Shown piece by piece: positions 43,188 through 52,566 of a stretch of DNA of 64,000 nt. Each line of letters starts with the position of its first letter. The first letter of the stretch is position 1. The position numbers were made by a program, and so were the translations under genes. The notes below the pieces were generated by a model. The model searched no databases, had not been told where the DNA came from, and saw only the letters and a list, made by a program, of their open reading frames with translations. This DNA comes from Pedobacter deserti (GTDB lineage Bacteria > Bacteroidota > Bacteroidia > Sphingobacteriales > Sphingobacteriaceae): NCBI RefSeq assembly GCF_024436415.1, contig NZ_JAFMZQ010000001.1, positions 3,038,001-3,102,000 on the forward strand. The letters run 5' to 3'.

Positions 43188-43895
43188 TTAAACCTTCTGT
43201 CTTATCACCTTTAATAGCTCAATTTCGAAAATCAAGACTGAACCTCCTGGGATTTTTGGTCCCCTGTCGGAAGTGCCGTAAGCTAACTTGTGCGGGATAT
43301 AAAGCCGATATTTCGACCCTTCAGACATCAGCTGTAAACCCTCTGTCCAACCTTTAATCACACCTCCTAAAGGAAAAGAAGTTGATTCCCCTCGTTTGTA
43401 GGAACTATCAAATTCGGAACCGTCTGTCAATTGGCCAAAATAGTTCACCTCAACCGTATCCGTGATCAACGGCTTTACGCCATTACCTTCCCTGATAACT
43501 TCATATTGCAGCCCGGAAGATGTTGTGTTGACTCCTGGTTTCATTCTATTTTGAGCTAGAAACTTTAGTCCCGACTGAACCTGAGACACTGCCTTAGGAT
43601 TGGTAATTTTTAAAACAATAACCTCAGCCTCATCCTCCGTCATCCTGGTTTTCGTGTTTGCCAATACATCCTTTACAGCCTGATTTAAACTTGTAGGGGC
43701 AATAGATTTAATGCCCTGCTTGAGATATGACTTAGTAGTCATCATTCCAATAGCATAACTTATCGAATCATTAGTCGTTTTCAAAGCAAAAGGTTTTACT
43801 ACTATTTTAGTGGAACCTTGCGTTTTCTTTACAATCTTTTGTGCAACTGCGGATAGCGAGACCAGGCAAATTGCTGCAAGCAAATATTTTTTCAT
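43188..43895 (-). CDS. FKBP-type peptidyl-prolyl cis-trans isomerase
   Basis: A 235-aa secreted protein with a signal peptide (AICLVSLSAVAQ). An N-terminal FKBP_N-type helical dimerisation region covers about residues 35-115, and a C-terminal FKBP domain about 125-230 (VEVNYFGQLTDGSEFDSSY, GVIKGWTEGLQLM, YIPHKLAYGT, LIFEIELLKV). Aromatic active-site residues are present. It speeds proline isomerisation during folding of exported proteins in the periplasm. It lies 76 bp after the TlpA gene of cassette 2, separated by a hairpin, so it may be co-transcribed at a lower level. Confidence 0.92.
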   Translation of the reverse strand: MKKYLLAAICLVSLSAVAQKIVKKTQGSTKIVVKPFALKTTNDSISYAIGMMTTKSYLKQGIKSIAPTSLNQAVKDVLANTKTRMTEDEAEVIVLKITNPKAVSQVQSGLKFLAQNRMKPGVNTTSSGLQYEVIREGNGVKPLITDTVEVNYFGQLTDGSEFDSSYKRGESTSFPLGGVIKGWTEGLQLMSEGSKYRLYIPHKLAYGTSDRGPKIPGGSVLIFEIELLKVIRQKV

Positions 43896-43919
43896 TATTA
43901 TATTTTGGTTGATTAAGAA

Positions 43920-43940
43920 CGGCCGGCTAAGAGCCGGCCG
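43920..43940 (-). terminator. Hairpin between TlpA and FKBP genes
   Basis: A GC-rich 9-bp stem CGGCCGGCT / AGCCGGCCG with a 3-nt loop. On the minus strand it is followed by TTCTTAAT. It may be a partial terminator that reduces FKBP expression relative to the upstream SusCD-TlpA genes. Confidence 0.5.
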
Positions 43941-43971
43941 ACTTACAGTTTTAATATGAGCGTATTCAGTC

Positions 43972-45060
43972 TTAGTTTATTTTACTTTTTATTTCGTTTA
44001 GTTTCTTCTTATACCCCTCCACAGTATATTCAAACACCCGGCCACTATATCGTTGATCTTTCAGTTCCTCGCGTCCCTTCAGCACAGCTTCTTCCATGGT
44101 GATTATAGCGCTTTTATAGTCACCCATCTTTAAGTATCCGTCAGCCATTTTATCGAGGATGATAGAATTCACATCAGATTCTTTCAGCCACTGGATGGCT
44201 TTTGTGTAGCTTACTTTGTCCAGTTTATTTTGATCTAAAACAATCAACGCCAGACCAGTTTTCATATCAGGAAATTCTTTAAGTATTGTATCTGCGTAAG
44301 CAAAAGCCTCACGAGCTGACTTTTTAGTGAGCAGCGCTTCAAACATCTTCGCCTGAAGTGCACCTTTTATAAAAGGAATTTCTTTTGAACCGTTCTCCAC
44401 TGCGCTTTCCAGCATCGTAAAATCTGCTGAATCGGTCGCATCTTTGATAGCCTTTAAAATCCTGTTTAATCGAGCACTTTGTAGTACCGAGGCCTGTTGT
44501 GCTTTTGTATATACCTGTTTAAACGCCGGTAAATCGAACGTCCCATTTACCAAACTATCCAATGGACCTTCCAGATAATGGGGGTGGCCAATCCATTGTA
44601 TGATGCCATTTTTTATTACAAACGTAGATGGGATACCATTCTGACCTGCAGCACGCAACCAATTATTTCCCATTTCTTGTGCATTGTTATCTACGATGAC
44701 GTTGTAATCCATACGGCTGCCACTGGCGGTTACAAATTTTTCAACTGCAGGAATAGCAGATTCATACGGCTTCCCCTGAGTTTTTTCCCATACATTGACT
44801 CCGACGATGTGGGCTTTCCCTTTATATTTTCGAGCCATTTGCGAGAGGTGCGGCATAGCGGCAACGCATGGCCCACACCACGTAGCCCAGAACTCGTATA
44901 CATAAACCATATCTTTTTGATCTGGCTTAAAAGGCTGGCCCTTTAACCACTTGGAGTAATGAATGGCAGGTGCGGGATCACCTACAGTCAACAGATTTTT
45001 TTCTTGTCCGATGCATCCTATGGAGACGAATAGGCTAGCTAAGATAATTAAATTTTTCAT
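43972..45060 (-). CDS. TlpA-like thioredoxin, probable lipoprotein, cassette 2
   Basis: A 362-aa protein with a lipobox-like N terminus (FVSIGC). The thioredoxin fold comes first, with CGPC at residues 62-65 (FWATWCGPCVAAMPHL) and cis-Pro GIPSTFVI. A helical TPR-like C-terminal half follows (AREAFAYADTILKEFP, MGDYKSAIITMEEAV). It should reduce or exchange disulfides in the periplasm. Its ATG shares one base with the susD stop (TGATG), so it is translationally coupled to SusD. It is a paralogue of the gene at 54569 in cassette 3. Confidence 0.9.
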   Translation of the reverse strand: MKNLIILASLFVSIGCIGQEKNLLTVGDPAPAIHYSKWLKGQPFKPDQKDMVYVYEFWATWCGPCVAAMPHLSQMARKYKGKAHIVGVNVWEKTQGKPYESAIPAVEKFVTASGSRMDYNVIVDNNAQEMGNNWLRAAGQNGIPSTFVIKNGIIQWIGHPHYLEGPLDSLVNGTFDLPAFKQVYTKAQQASVLQSARLNRILKAIKDATDSADFTMLESAVENGSKEIPFIKGALQAKMFEALLTKKSAREAFAYADTILKEFPDMKTGLALIVLDQNKLDKVSYTKAIQWLKESDVNSIILDKMADGYLKMGDYKSAIITMEEAVLKGREELKDQRYSGRVFEYTVEGYKKKLNEIKSKIN

Positions 45061-46484
45061 CAGTAATTTTGTGTTAATTGAAGATTAAAGTTCGTTGCAT
45101 TCTGTGGAAACGGGTAAATCCATAAAGGTGACTGCGGTGTAAGTATATAAGTCTCGCCAAGAATGGTCCGGCGCAGATTCGATGCAAACTCTGGCTCGGT
45201 GTTCCATCTTTTTAGATCAATCATATCCTTCATGGTATTGAAGTTCTCACTCCTCGACAATTGCTTCAGTAGTGCAAACAATTCGGTTCTGGTAGCAGCA
45301 GGTGACGCGACATACCTGTCGGTGATGATGCGCATCTTACGGATATCTTCCATCTTTTGTTTAGCTCCGTTGAGGTCATTGGTACGCAGCAGACATTCAG
45401 CCTCTGTCAAACGCGTATCAACCGAGGTAAGGCCTGCACCGCTGACTTCCGACAGTGTACCTTGAAACGACCAAATATCTTTAGCTCCCGGCATGCCAAA
45501 GTATACCCCATAATCACCGGGATAGGGAATATTGGCGAAAGTAGGGATATAGTTGTAGAGCACGGAATTTGGATCAAATTGTGCTAGTACCTCAGGAGCA
45601 TACCACGTAAGGTACATTACAGAAGGGGTATTGAAAAGATCTTCCTTACTGGTAAACCTGGGTCTTGCCCATCCTTTCGGGCTCGGTGTTTTCCCGGGCA
45701 CAGGATAGTCTACAAGCATATTGTTGTGGTCATCGATGTGACTGTTGATGGCCAGGGAAGCGCGCGCAGACACAAGCGCCTCGTCAAATCTACGCATAGT
45801 TAAAAATACTCTTGCCTGGACCGCATACGCAAATGATTTTCCCACACGCTGGGTGTTCACACCTTCATCAAGCATGGCATTCAGCTTGAAGGCATCATCC
45901 AAATCTTTAAGTATGAGGTCATAAACTTCCGCTACGGTATACTTTTTTGATGGCTCAGAGATCAGGTCTGTTTCCAACAAGTAAGGTACACCACCATCCG
46001 TATTTGCTGTTGCAGGGTTGTAAGCCTTTGCAAAAATGTTCACTGACAAGTAGTGAAACCACGCCCTTAGCACCAAGGCCTCGGCCTTATATCGGTCAAT
46101 TAGCGAACGCACCCCCTTTGCGGCATCAGCGCGGGAAATCACCGGATTGCAGGTTTTCCCGATCACGCTATAAATAGGTTCATAAATATCGCAGTTTGGA
46201 CGTAGTGCTGCTCTGTCTACTGTTTCATCCCAAAATATAATGGCATGATTGAAGGTCTTTATTGGCTCTTGTTTCAAGAGTCCAATATTCGCAAAATAAA
46301 TTCCTGATGTGAGACTTGCTGTTCGAACCACTTCGAAACCAGAATAGGGATCGTTCAACAATAAATCTAAATCACTTGCCGTACTCAGGAGATTCCTGCC
46401 CTTGGGTTCTATTTCGGTGAATTTTTCACAACCGGCAAGCGCAACCAATAATATGATTGATATTCTATATAATATATTCTTCAT
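45060..46484 (-). CDS. susD: SusD/RagB-family lipoprotein, cassette 2
   Basis: About 474 aa from ATG 46484, 4 nt after the susC stop; a start at 46517 would lie inside susC and lacks a signal. The N terminus MKNILYRISIILLVALAGC is a lipoprotein signal, followed by EKFTEIEPKGRN as in SusD proteins. The helical core has RYKAEALVLRAWFHYLSVNI, VAEVYDLILKDLDDAF and TEAECLLRTNDLNGAK. It binds substrate at the surface with its SusC partner. The stop overlaps the TlpA start. Confidence 0.92.
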   Translation of the reverse strand: MKNILYRISIILLVALAGCEKFTEIEPKGRNLLSTASDLDLLLNDPYSGFEVVRTASLTSGIYFANIGLLKQEPIKTFNHAIIFWDETVDRAALRPNCDIYEPIYSVIGKTCNPVISRADAAKGVRSLIDRYKAEALVLRAWFHYLSVNIFAKAYNPATANTDGGVPYLLETDLISEPSKKYTVAEVYDLILKDLDDAFKLNAMLDEGVNTQRVGKSFAYAVQARVFLTMRRFDEALVSARASLAINSHIDDHNNMLVDYPVPGKTPSPKGWARPRFTSKEDLFNTPSVMYLTWYAPEVLAQFDPNSVLYNYIPTFANIPYPGDYGVYFGMPGAKDIWSFQGTLSEVSGAGLTSVDTRLTEAECLLRTNDLNGAKQKMEDIRKMRIITDRYVASPAATRTELFALLKQLSRSENFNTMKDMIDLKRWNTEPEFASNLRRTILGETYILTPQSPLWIYPFPQNATNFNLQLTQNY

Positions 46485-46488
46485 CTCA

Positions 46489-49400
46489 TTAAAAATTAAA
46501 ATTAACTCCGAAAACATAACTTGTTGGCAGGCGTATTCCCAATGTTTCAGGATCTACACCGATATCATTGCTTTTCCAAAGCGCAGGAAGATTATTGACC
46601 TGGAATCGCAGCCTCAGGTTGCTCAACCCGATTTTAGAAACTGACGTCTGCGGCACGTCGTAGCCCAAGACAAAATTCCTAATCTTCAGAAAATCTGCTG
46701 CGTGCACAAATATATCTGTATTGTTTTGTACAGCAGGCTGTGAACCTCCAGCGGCATTGAATTCCCAGATACCCGGTATGTTTGTATCGGTATTGGTAGG
46801 AGTCCAGGCATTTAAGTACCATGACCTTACTGGAGCTGCTGCCGGGGAAGCTGTCGGTGACATGTTAATCTGCACTTGGTTGGCACGCATGTGATGTCCG
46901 CCGTAATAAACCATCAATAAATTTAAACTAAAGCCCTTCCAGGACAGTTGGTTTTCCAACGCATACGTATGCTTAGGGTCCGCCTGGCCAGTGTAGTAAA
47001 CAGAGCCAGGGCTTGCAGTTTGAATCCCCACATCAGGGATTATCCTGCCATCTTCGGTATACCAGGACTGTGTGCCTGCTGCTGTCAAGCCAGCATACCT
47101 GTAGGAAAACAATGAGCGAACGGGATATCCTTGTTTATAACCGATGCTTACGACTTGATATGCGCCATTAGCCTGAATCTCAACACGGCTAACTTCATTT
47201 TTATTCCAGGATGCGGTACCAGAAGTAGTCCACGACAGTCCGCTTCTATCTCTAGCGCGGAACCAGTCATACGCTAGGGTCAGCTCCACCCCATTGTTTG
47301 TCACATTGGCCATATTCATTACCAGGCTATTAAAGCCCTTGGTGACTTCCAGAGTTTGATTAGAAAATACTTTCTCACTATCCTTCTTATACACGTCTAG
47401 TACACCCCGCAATCTCGAATCAAATAACATGAATTCCGTTCCCAGGTTGACATTTTTAGTTTTTTCCCATGACAGCTCTGGATTCCCAGGACTTTCTATA
47501 CTAGCCCGGGGAAGACCAGTATTATTGTTGGATAGGCCTGTAGTAGCAGTCATATAACTGGTAGCACCCTGGTAAATGTTGCCTGTAAACCCATAGCTTC
47601 CCCTAAGCTTTAAAAGATTCAGGAATGTATACTTCTCCATGAAATTCTCGTTGTTTAAGTTCCAACTCAGACCAACGGATCCGAACGGAGCCCCCCGGAA
47701 CTCCGTGGCCAAACCATAAACATCTGCGAAGTCCTTTCTAACAGATCCGAATATATTGTAACGCCTGTCATAACTATATGTCACATTTGCATATCCAGAT
47801 GCATTTCGTCGCCTTACCTCAGTGAGATCGTTGCCTGGAACATTCAGCGTAATCGCATCCTGAATGAATGGATTAAATAAAAAGACTCTTGCAGGATATC
47901 CCGGGGCATAAAAACTCGTACTGTTGATATTCCAAAGATCATTGTAATTCACCGCAGTTGTAGACTGGGATTGTAACTGATCGTCCCATCCTAGATACAG
48001 GTTGCGGAAACCTTTAGTATTGGTCTCTCTAAACTCTAACCCAGCAATGACGTCTAGACTGTGTACATCTTTTATGACTTTGCTGAAATTAGCTTGTCCA
48101 CGACCAGTCCAGAAGTTGCCCTGTGAGTTCTCAGTAGCCAATCTGCCTCCGGTTTGAGGTATCAAATAGCGGTAGCTGCCATTGTTATCCCTGACTGTAT
48201 ATGCATTTCGCATCAGGCGCATTAAATAGCTGTCTGCTTCTGAGTTGTTGATCTCAGATCGTCGGTTCACCTCGTAAACATATTGGGTATTAAATGTCAA
48301 CCCTGGGATAATCTTAAATAGCAACTCCCCGTGATAGCGTGTGTTTTGTCGTTCAATCTTATGCTGATTCAAATTGATCTCGTCAAGCAGATGATACTGC
48401 ATTGGTTTCAGCGCCTTATCGTTCTCTATCCAATTAGAATAGGGATTATAATAATGTGCATATGATGGCGCAAGATTTGCCTGGCTCCCGTCGGGATTAA
48501 ACAGGCTATAATAAGCTGGTAAGCTAAATGGGTCGAAAATATTCTCGACGTAATTACTTCGTCGTTCTATAGCTCGTTGCGATATATTATTAACAGTAAA
48601 GTTGACTGTCAACCAAGGAGTCATTTCATAAGCACCCTTGTAAAAAATATTCAATTGATTTTCTTTGTCATGGATATTACCTCTGTTGTCACCTCTGTAA
48701 TTCAATACAAGATTTGACTGAAAGTTTTTTGTGCGGTTACGTATAGACAAGTTATGCATCTGCAGTACCCGTTGTTTTAATATATTCTCTGCATAGTCTT
48801 TCGCAAAATTCTGAGTTTTATACTGGGAAAGCCTACGGTCTAATTCCGACTGCTCTATGGCTCCGATTTTCAACAGATAGTGATCGTATTGGATAGGAGT
48901 TGGAATCAGCTCGAAACTACCTGTACCAGCAAGTGAATTTGCCATACTGGTGGTTGCAGCAGCGGCGTTAGGGGAAGTATTGTAAAGCCATTTATAATAC
49001 TGATTCTCCCGATCCACCTGTTGCTCCGGGGTCATATACCAATTGTCTGAGTAATCTACGTTCCTTTTTTGCCATACAGTTGTGTTAGAAGATGCTTCTA
49101 CATCAATCTTGTCTAGGTTGGTTGCTTTCTTTGTAGTCACGATGATCACACCGTTGGACGCCCGAGCGCCATAGATGGCAGAAGCAGCAGCATCTTTCAA
49201 TACCGTTACAGTTTCAACATCATAAGGATTGAGGTCTTCGTAGGCCATTTCAACCGGAAGGCCATCAACAACCAGGAGCGGTCTGCTTTCTGCGAACAAA
49301 GTACCAGTACCCCGTATCGCCACTCTATCCCCGTAGTTTACTAGTCCAGCCACACGCCCTTCTAGGTTATCTATGATATTCGGTGTAAAACGGCTTTGAA

Positions 49401-50130
49401 GCTCTTTGGCAGTAATTGTTGCGGATGCACCAGTGGCCCGCTCCCTTGAAATCTTCTGATACCCTGTATTCACGACCTGAATTTCAGTCAGGTCCATAGA
49501 TGTTTCCGTCAGAATGATATTCAAATCCTTGCCGCTGGCTTCAGATGCTTTAACTTCTTTAGGAGCATAGCCTACGAATTCAAATACAATTATTGCATTA
49601 TCATCAACGTTTGTTATCTGAAAACGCCCATCCGCTCCACTGACAGTACCTTTATTGGTGCCTTTTACACGAACAGTTACTCCAGCGATAGGCGATCCTG
49701 TTTGGCCTACCACCCTGCCACGGACATCGATAGCCTGCAATCGGGATACCAACCGATCGATAAGCGAAGCTTCCTTAGCTTTAAGGATAACAGTATTGTC
49801 TTCAATCAAATATTGTAAAGGTTGATTTTCGAAAACAGCCTCAAGTACAATATTCAATGACGCATCTTTTACGTTGATGCTCACCGGATTTGACTTTTCA
49901 AGCAGTACATCGGTGTAAATAAAATCATAGCCGCTTTGTGCGCTAAGGTGTCTAAGTACGGTTCGTAAGTCTGCCTTTGATTTCGACAATGTGATCTTTT
50001 GTGCAAAACTACTAGCACTGACGTGAAGAAATGTAGCTAGCAATATGACGATGGTTAAACGCATAATTTGCCAAATTTTTCGGTACGGTCTGCATGGTAC
50101 AGCCGGTTTCCTGGTGTAATTTTTATACAT
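46489..50130 (-). CDS. susC: SusC/RagA TonB-dependent transporter with STN domain, cassette 2
   Basis: A 1213-aa receptor. The signal region is followed by an STN domain (LRTVLRHLSAQSGYDFIYTD) and a CarboxypepD_reg-like domain (VRGRVVGQTGSPIAGVTVRV). The plug has AASAIYGARASNGVIIVTTK, and the barrel ends in TSYVFGVNFNF. The STN domain links transport to the upstream FecR and sigma genes. It imports a substrate with SusD. A 182-bp leader before the ATG holds an inverted repeat. The substrate is unknown, but the cassette encodes a thioredoxin and a prolyl isomerase rather than glycan enzymes. Confidence 0.94.
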   Translation of the reverse strand: MYKNYTRKPAVPCRPYRKIWQIMRLTIVILLATFLHVSASSFAQKITLSKSKADLRTVLRHLSAQSGYDFIYTDVLLEKSNPVSINVKDASLNIVLEAVFENQPLQYLIEDNTVILKAKEASLIDRLVSRLQAIDVRGRVVGQTGSPIAGVTVRVKGTNKGTVSGADGRFQITNVDDNAIIVFEFVGYAPKEVKASEASGKDLNIILTETSMDLTEIQVVNTGYQKISRERATGASATITAKELQSRFTPNIIDNLEGRVAGLVNYGDRVAIRGTGTLFAESRPLLVVDGLPVEMAYEDLNPYDVETVTVLKDAAASAIYGARASNGVIIVTTKKATNLDKIDVEASSNTTVWQKRNVDYSDNWYMTPEQQVDRENQYYKWLYNTSPNAAAATTSMANSLAGTGSFELIPTPIQYDHYLLKIGAIEQSELDRRLSQYKTQNFAKDYAENILKQRVLQMHNLSIRNRTKNFQSNLVLNYRGDNRGNIHDKENQLNIFYKGAYEMTPWLTVNFTVNNISQRAIERRSNYVENIFDPFSLPAYYSLFNPDGSQANLAPSYAHYYNPYSNWIENDKALKPMQYHLLDEINLNQHKIERQNTRYHGELLFKIIPGLTFNTQYVYEVNRRSEINNSEADSYLMRLMRNAYTVRDNNGSYRYLIPQTGGRLATENSQGNFWTGRGQANFSKVIKDVHSLDVIAGLEFRETNTKGFRNLYLGWDDQLQSQSTTAVNYNDLWNINSTSFYAPGYPARVFLFNPFIQDAITLNVPGNDLTEVRRRNASGYANVTYSYDRRYNIFGSVRKDFADVYGLATEFRGAPFGSVGLSWNLNNENFMEKYTFLNLLKLRGSYGFTGNIYQGATSYMTATTGLSNNNTGLPRASIESPGNPELSWEKTKNVNLGTEFMLFDSRLRGVLDVYKKDSEKVFSNQTLEVTKGFNSLVMNMANVTNNGVELTLAYDWFRARDRSGLSWTTSGTASWNKNEVSRVEIQANGAYQVVSIGYKQGYPVRSLFSYRYAGLTAAGTQSWYTEDGRIIPDVGIQTASPGSVYYTGQADPKHTYALENQLSWKGFSLNLLMVYYGGHHMRANQVQINMSPTASPAAAPVRSWYLNAWTPTNTDTNIPGIWEFNAAGGSQPAVQNNTDIFVHAADFLKIRNFVLGYDVPQTSVSKIGLSNLRLRFQVNNLPALWKSNDIGVDPETLGIRLPTSYVFGVNFNF

Positions 50131-50217
50131 TTGTTTAGATTGGTTTATTTAGCTGCTTCCTGCTTCGAAACTTTTGGCAGCTGAGGTTTGTTGATTAATT
50201 TTGACACGCCGGTCTGT

Positions 50218-50245
50218 ACCCGGAGATGTTAGGCCATTTCCGGGT
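50218..50245. repeat. Inverted repeat in the susC leader, cassette 2
   Basis: A 7-bp stem ACCCGGA / TCCGGGT with a 14-nt loop, in the FecR-SusC gap about 90-115 nt before the SusC ATG. It shares the CCGGAAA...TCCGG pattern with the repeat at 38801. Confidence 0.5.
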
Positions 50246-50312
50246 TATCTACCTATCATAGCTTCATTCGTAGATTTCCTCCATATTCGTTAGTTAATTG
50301 TTAAGCGATCTA

Positions 50313-51461
50313 TTATTTAAATACATATATTGCTCTTCCTTCTATCTTAAAATGCACCTGCCCGGTAGACTCAAGCGCCCTTAACACTTTGGAAACCCTT
50401 TCAAATCTAGAAACGGTTCCTTCAAATCGATCCAAGGGCTTTTCACCGAGAAAATACACCTGTACATTGTACCAGCGCGCGACCTTCCTCATGATGGTTT
50501 CGATATCTTCATTAGCAAAAACAAACTTGTTATTTGTCCATGCAATAGATTGCGGGGCGTTCACATCATAAATCTGAATGCCCTTTTGATTATTTAGTGC
50601 CGCCATCCCAGGCGCCAGAATCCGCTGGGCACTGTTGCTCTTCAGGCGGACGCTACCCTCCAAAAGTGTAGTTGCTATTCCAATCTCCTCGGGATAGGCA
50701 CTTATATTGAAACGGGTACCTAAAACCTCTACTTGTTGATCCGTACTCTCTACAACAAATGGACTGTTTTTATCCTTCGCAACCTCGAAATATGCTTCTC
50801 CTGAAACGAGTTCTACAACCCTGTTCGCTTTATTAAACGCCGAAGGAAACTTCATAGTAGTGGCAGCATTCAAATATACCTTTGAGCCGTCCGGAAGAAC
50901 AAAATGATACATTCCTCCTCTCGGTGTACTTGCCGTTATGGTTTGCTCTTTGGAATAAGAGCCATTCTTTAGAGTAGCTCCATCAGAATAAGTTACTCCC
51001 CTAGCGCCGATCACCACGCCGCTCTTTTGAGCGCTCAGGTCAATTACCTGGCCATTGCTCAGCCTAAGAGTAGCTTTGTTACCTCCTGGGAGGATATCGC
51101 TTTTGACGATAGTGTCGCGCTTTGCACTTACATCCGATTTATCAGATATATTATAATACAACAAGAGAGCAAAGGTAATACCTCCAACTGCAGCAGCAAC
51201 CGCGAGTCTCGGCCATACGACCTTAACCACTTTCTTTTTCTTATTCGCTAAAATATTGTTCAAAATTGCTAGCGAGCGCCCAGGTGGTAACGGAGGAGGA
51301 TCAATTGTTTGTAAGTACTCCCAGTTCGTATCCATCACCTCTTCAATAGAATCTTGCATACTTTTTTCATTCAGTAACACCTTCCACTCCTCCAATTCAG
51401 CGAGTGTCAGTCGTTTTTGCAGATAACGTGTATGCAGATAAACGATCCGGGTTTTGTCCAT
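50313..51461 (-). CDS. FecR-family anti-sigma factor, cassette 2
   Basis: About 382 aa from ATG 51461; the 51476 TTG adds only five residues. The N-terminal sigma-binding segment is followed by a membrane helix near residues 78-100 (LAVAAAVGGITFALLLYYN). The FecR domain has VYLNAATTMKFPSAF, LVSGEAYFEVAKDKNSPFVV and VLGTRFNISAYPEE. The C-terminal DUF4974-like region is DIETIMRKVARWYNVQVYF. It sits between its sigma factor and SusC genes in the same orientation, so the three form the standard sigma-FecR-SusC signalling chain. Confidence 0.93.
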   Translation of the reverse strand: MDKTRIVYLHTRYLQKRLTLAELEEWKVLLNEKSMQDSIEEVMDTNWEYLQTIDPPPLPPGRSLAILNNILANKKKKVVKVVWPRLAVAAAVGGITFALLLYYNISDKSDVSAKRDTIVKSDILPGGNKATLRLSNGQVIDLSAQKSGVVIGARGVTYSDGATLKNGSYSKEQTITASTPRGGMYHFVLPDGSKVYLNAATTMKFPSAFNKANRVVELVSGEAYFEVAKDKNSPFVVESTDQQVEVLGTRFNISAYPEEIGIATTLLEGSVRLKSNSAQRILAPGMAALNNQKGIQIYDVNAPQSIAWTNNKFVFANEDIETIMRKVARWYNVQVYFLGEKPLDRFEGTVSRFERVSKVLRALESTGQVHFKIEGRAIYVFK

Positions 51462-51536
51462 ATAGTCCAAGTTCAAGGATCACAATGATCCGTTTATTAT
51501 ATGAACCCCGCCCGAAGATGATCGGGGTAGTGAATT

Positions 51537-52127
51537 TTAAAATAATTTAAAAATAATTAATAACACTGCAATGTCAGTATGACTGCGTAGGTATTCACGC
51601 AAAAACTTAAGTGCGCTTTTTACATGCGAGTGCACCGTCCCCGGAGAAATATTTAACTGCTTCGCCACGTCCTCATATTTCAGGCCCTGTACGTGACACA
51701 ATTGATATACTATCCTTTGCTGTGGAGGTAGTAGCTCAATAGCTTGGTTCAGTACTCTGCGCGTATCGTTGAGCAAGATATGATGTTCAGTGTCCAGATC
51801 GTCTTCAATCCAGTTCACCGACGCCTCTAAATCCGTACTGTTTATTCTGGCTTTCCGCCTTAGTGCGTTTAGCGAATGATTCCTTGTTAAAATCTGGAAA
51901 TATGCAGGCAGGTTCTCTATCGGCGAGGAACGGCCGTCACGCATCCACAACTTCAAAAAAATCTCCTGTACTATCTCTTCGGAATCCATTTCATTCCTAA
52001 GATATGCAATCGCGAATTGATAAATGCGAGCATGGTATCTATCATAAATAATCTCAAACGCACGCTGGTCCCCCTCGGCAATTCTCGCCAATAATTCAGC
52101 CTCATCATAACCGAGTTTCAGCACCAT
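51537..52127 (-). CDS. ECF RNA polymerase sigma factor, cassette 2
   Basis: A 196-aa protein. Region 2 has AFEIIYDRYHARIYQFAIAYL and EEIVQEIFLKLWMRD; region 4 has LLPPQQRIVYQLCHVQGLKYEDVAKQLN and recognition helix SPGTVHSHVKSALKFL. The end is hydrophobic (TDIAVLLIIFKLF). It reads in the same direction as FecR, SusC, SusD and TlpA and is the likely activator of cassette 2 when released from FecR. An inverted repeat at 52283-52317 lies about 155 nt before its ATG. Confidence 0.93.
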   Translation of the reverse strand: MVLKLGYDEAELLARIAEGDQRAFEIIYDRYHARIYQFAIAYLRNEMDSEEIVQEIFLKLWMRDGRSSPIENLPAYFQILTRNHSLNALRRKARINSTDLEASVNWIEDDLDTEHHILLNDTRRVLNQAIELLPPQQRIVYQLCHVQGLKYEDVAKQLNISPGTVHSHVKSALKFLREYLRSHTDIAVLLIIFKLF

Positions 52128-52566
52128 ATGTTGATCAGTTTATTCCTTTAAATTTACGAATAATCGCAATGATAGATAATATTTCCCATATGTCGAGGAT
52201 GCATATTTTAGCATTTACCGGATTTGGTCAATCTAGTTACTCTAATCTGCACGGCAGACTGCATTTTTAGAGTTTCAATTTCGAGCAAATAAGCAATTGA
52301 TGTTTATATATTTGCTCATGCCTGAATTTTTTAACCAGTTTCAATCCCTTTTCAAAAATATTTTTTGTTTTTCAGATCATACTTTTTGGCGATTCCCTTT
52401 GTTAAGGTGACGCATTCTAAAGCAACCAGGGACAACACAAGATTTTACAGCTCAGTCGCTTACCAGACTCCATGGCACAGAATCTTCAACATTTACTGGC
52501 AATAAATTACCTAAAGAGAAATCATTCTGGTAATATTGCATTTTCCGCAACTTGAATCAAACCTAT
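52128..52566. other. Divergent intergenic region
   Basis: 439 bp between sigma factor 2 and the DUF2891 gene. It contains the 52283-52317 inverted repeat and T-rich tracts; no gene was found. Confidence 0.5.
52283..52317. repeat. Inverted repeat GAGCAAATA/TATTTGCTC
   Basis: A perfect 9-bp repeat separated by 17 nt, located about 155 nt upstream of the sigma factor 2 ATG and 250 nt upstream of DUF2891. It could be an operator or RNA hairpin for either gene. Confidence 0.45.
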
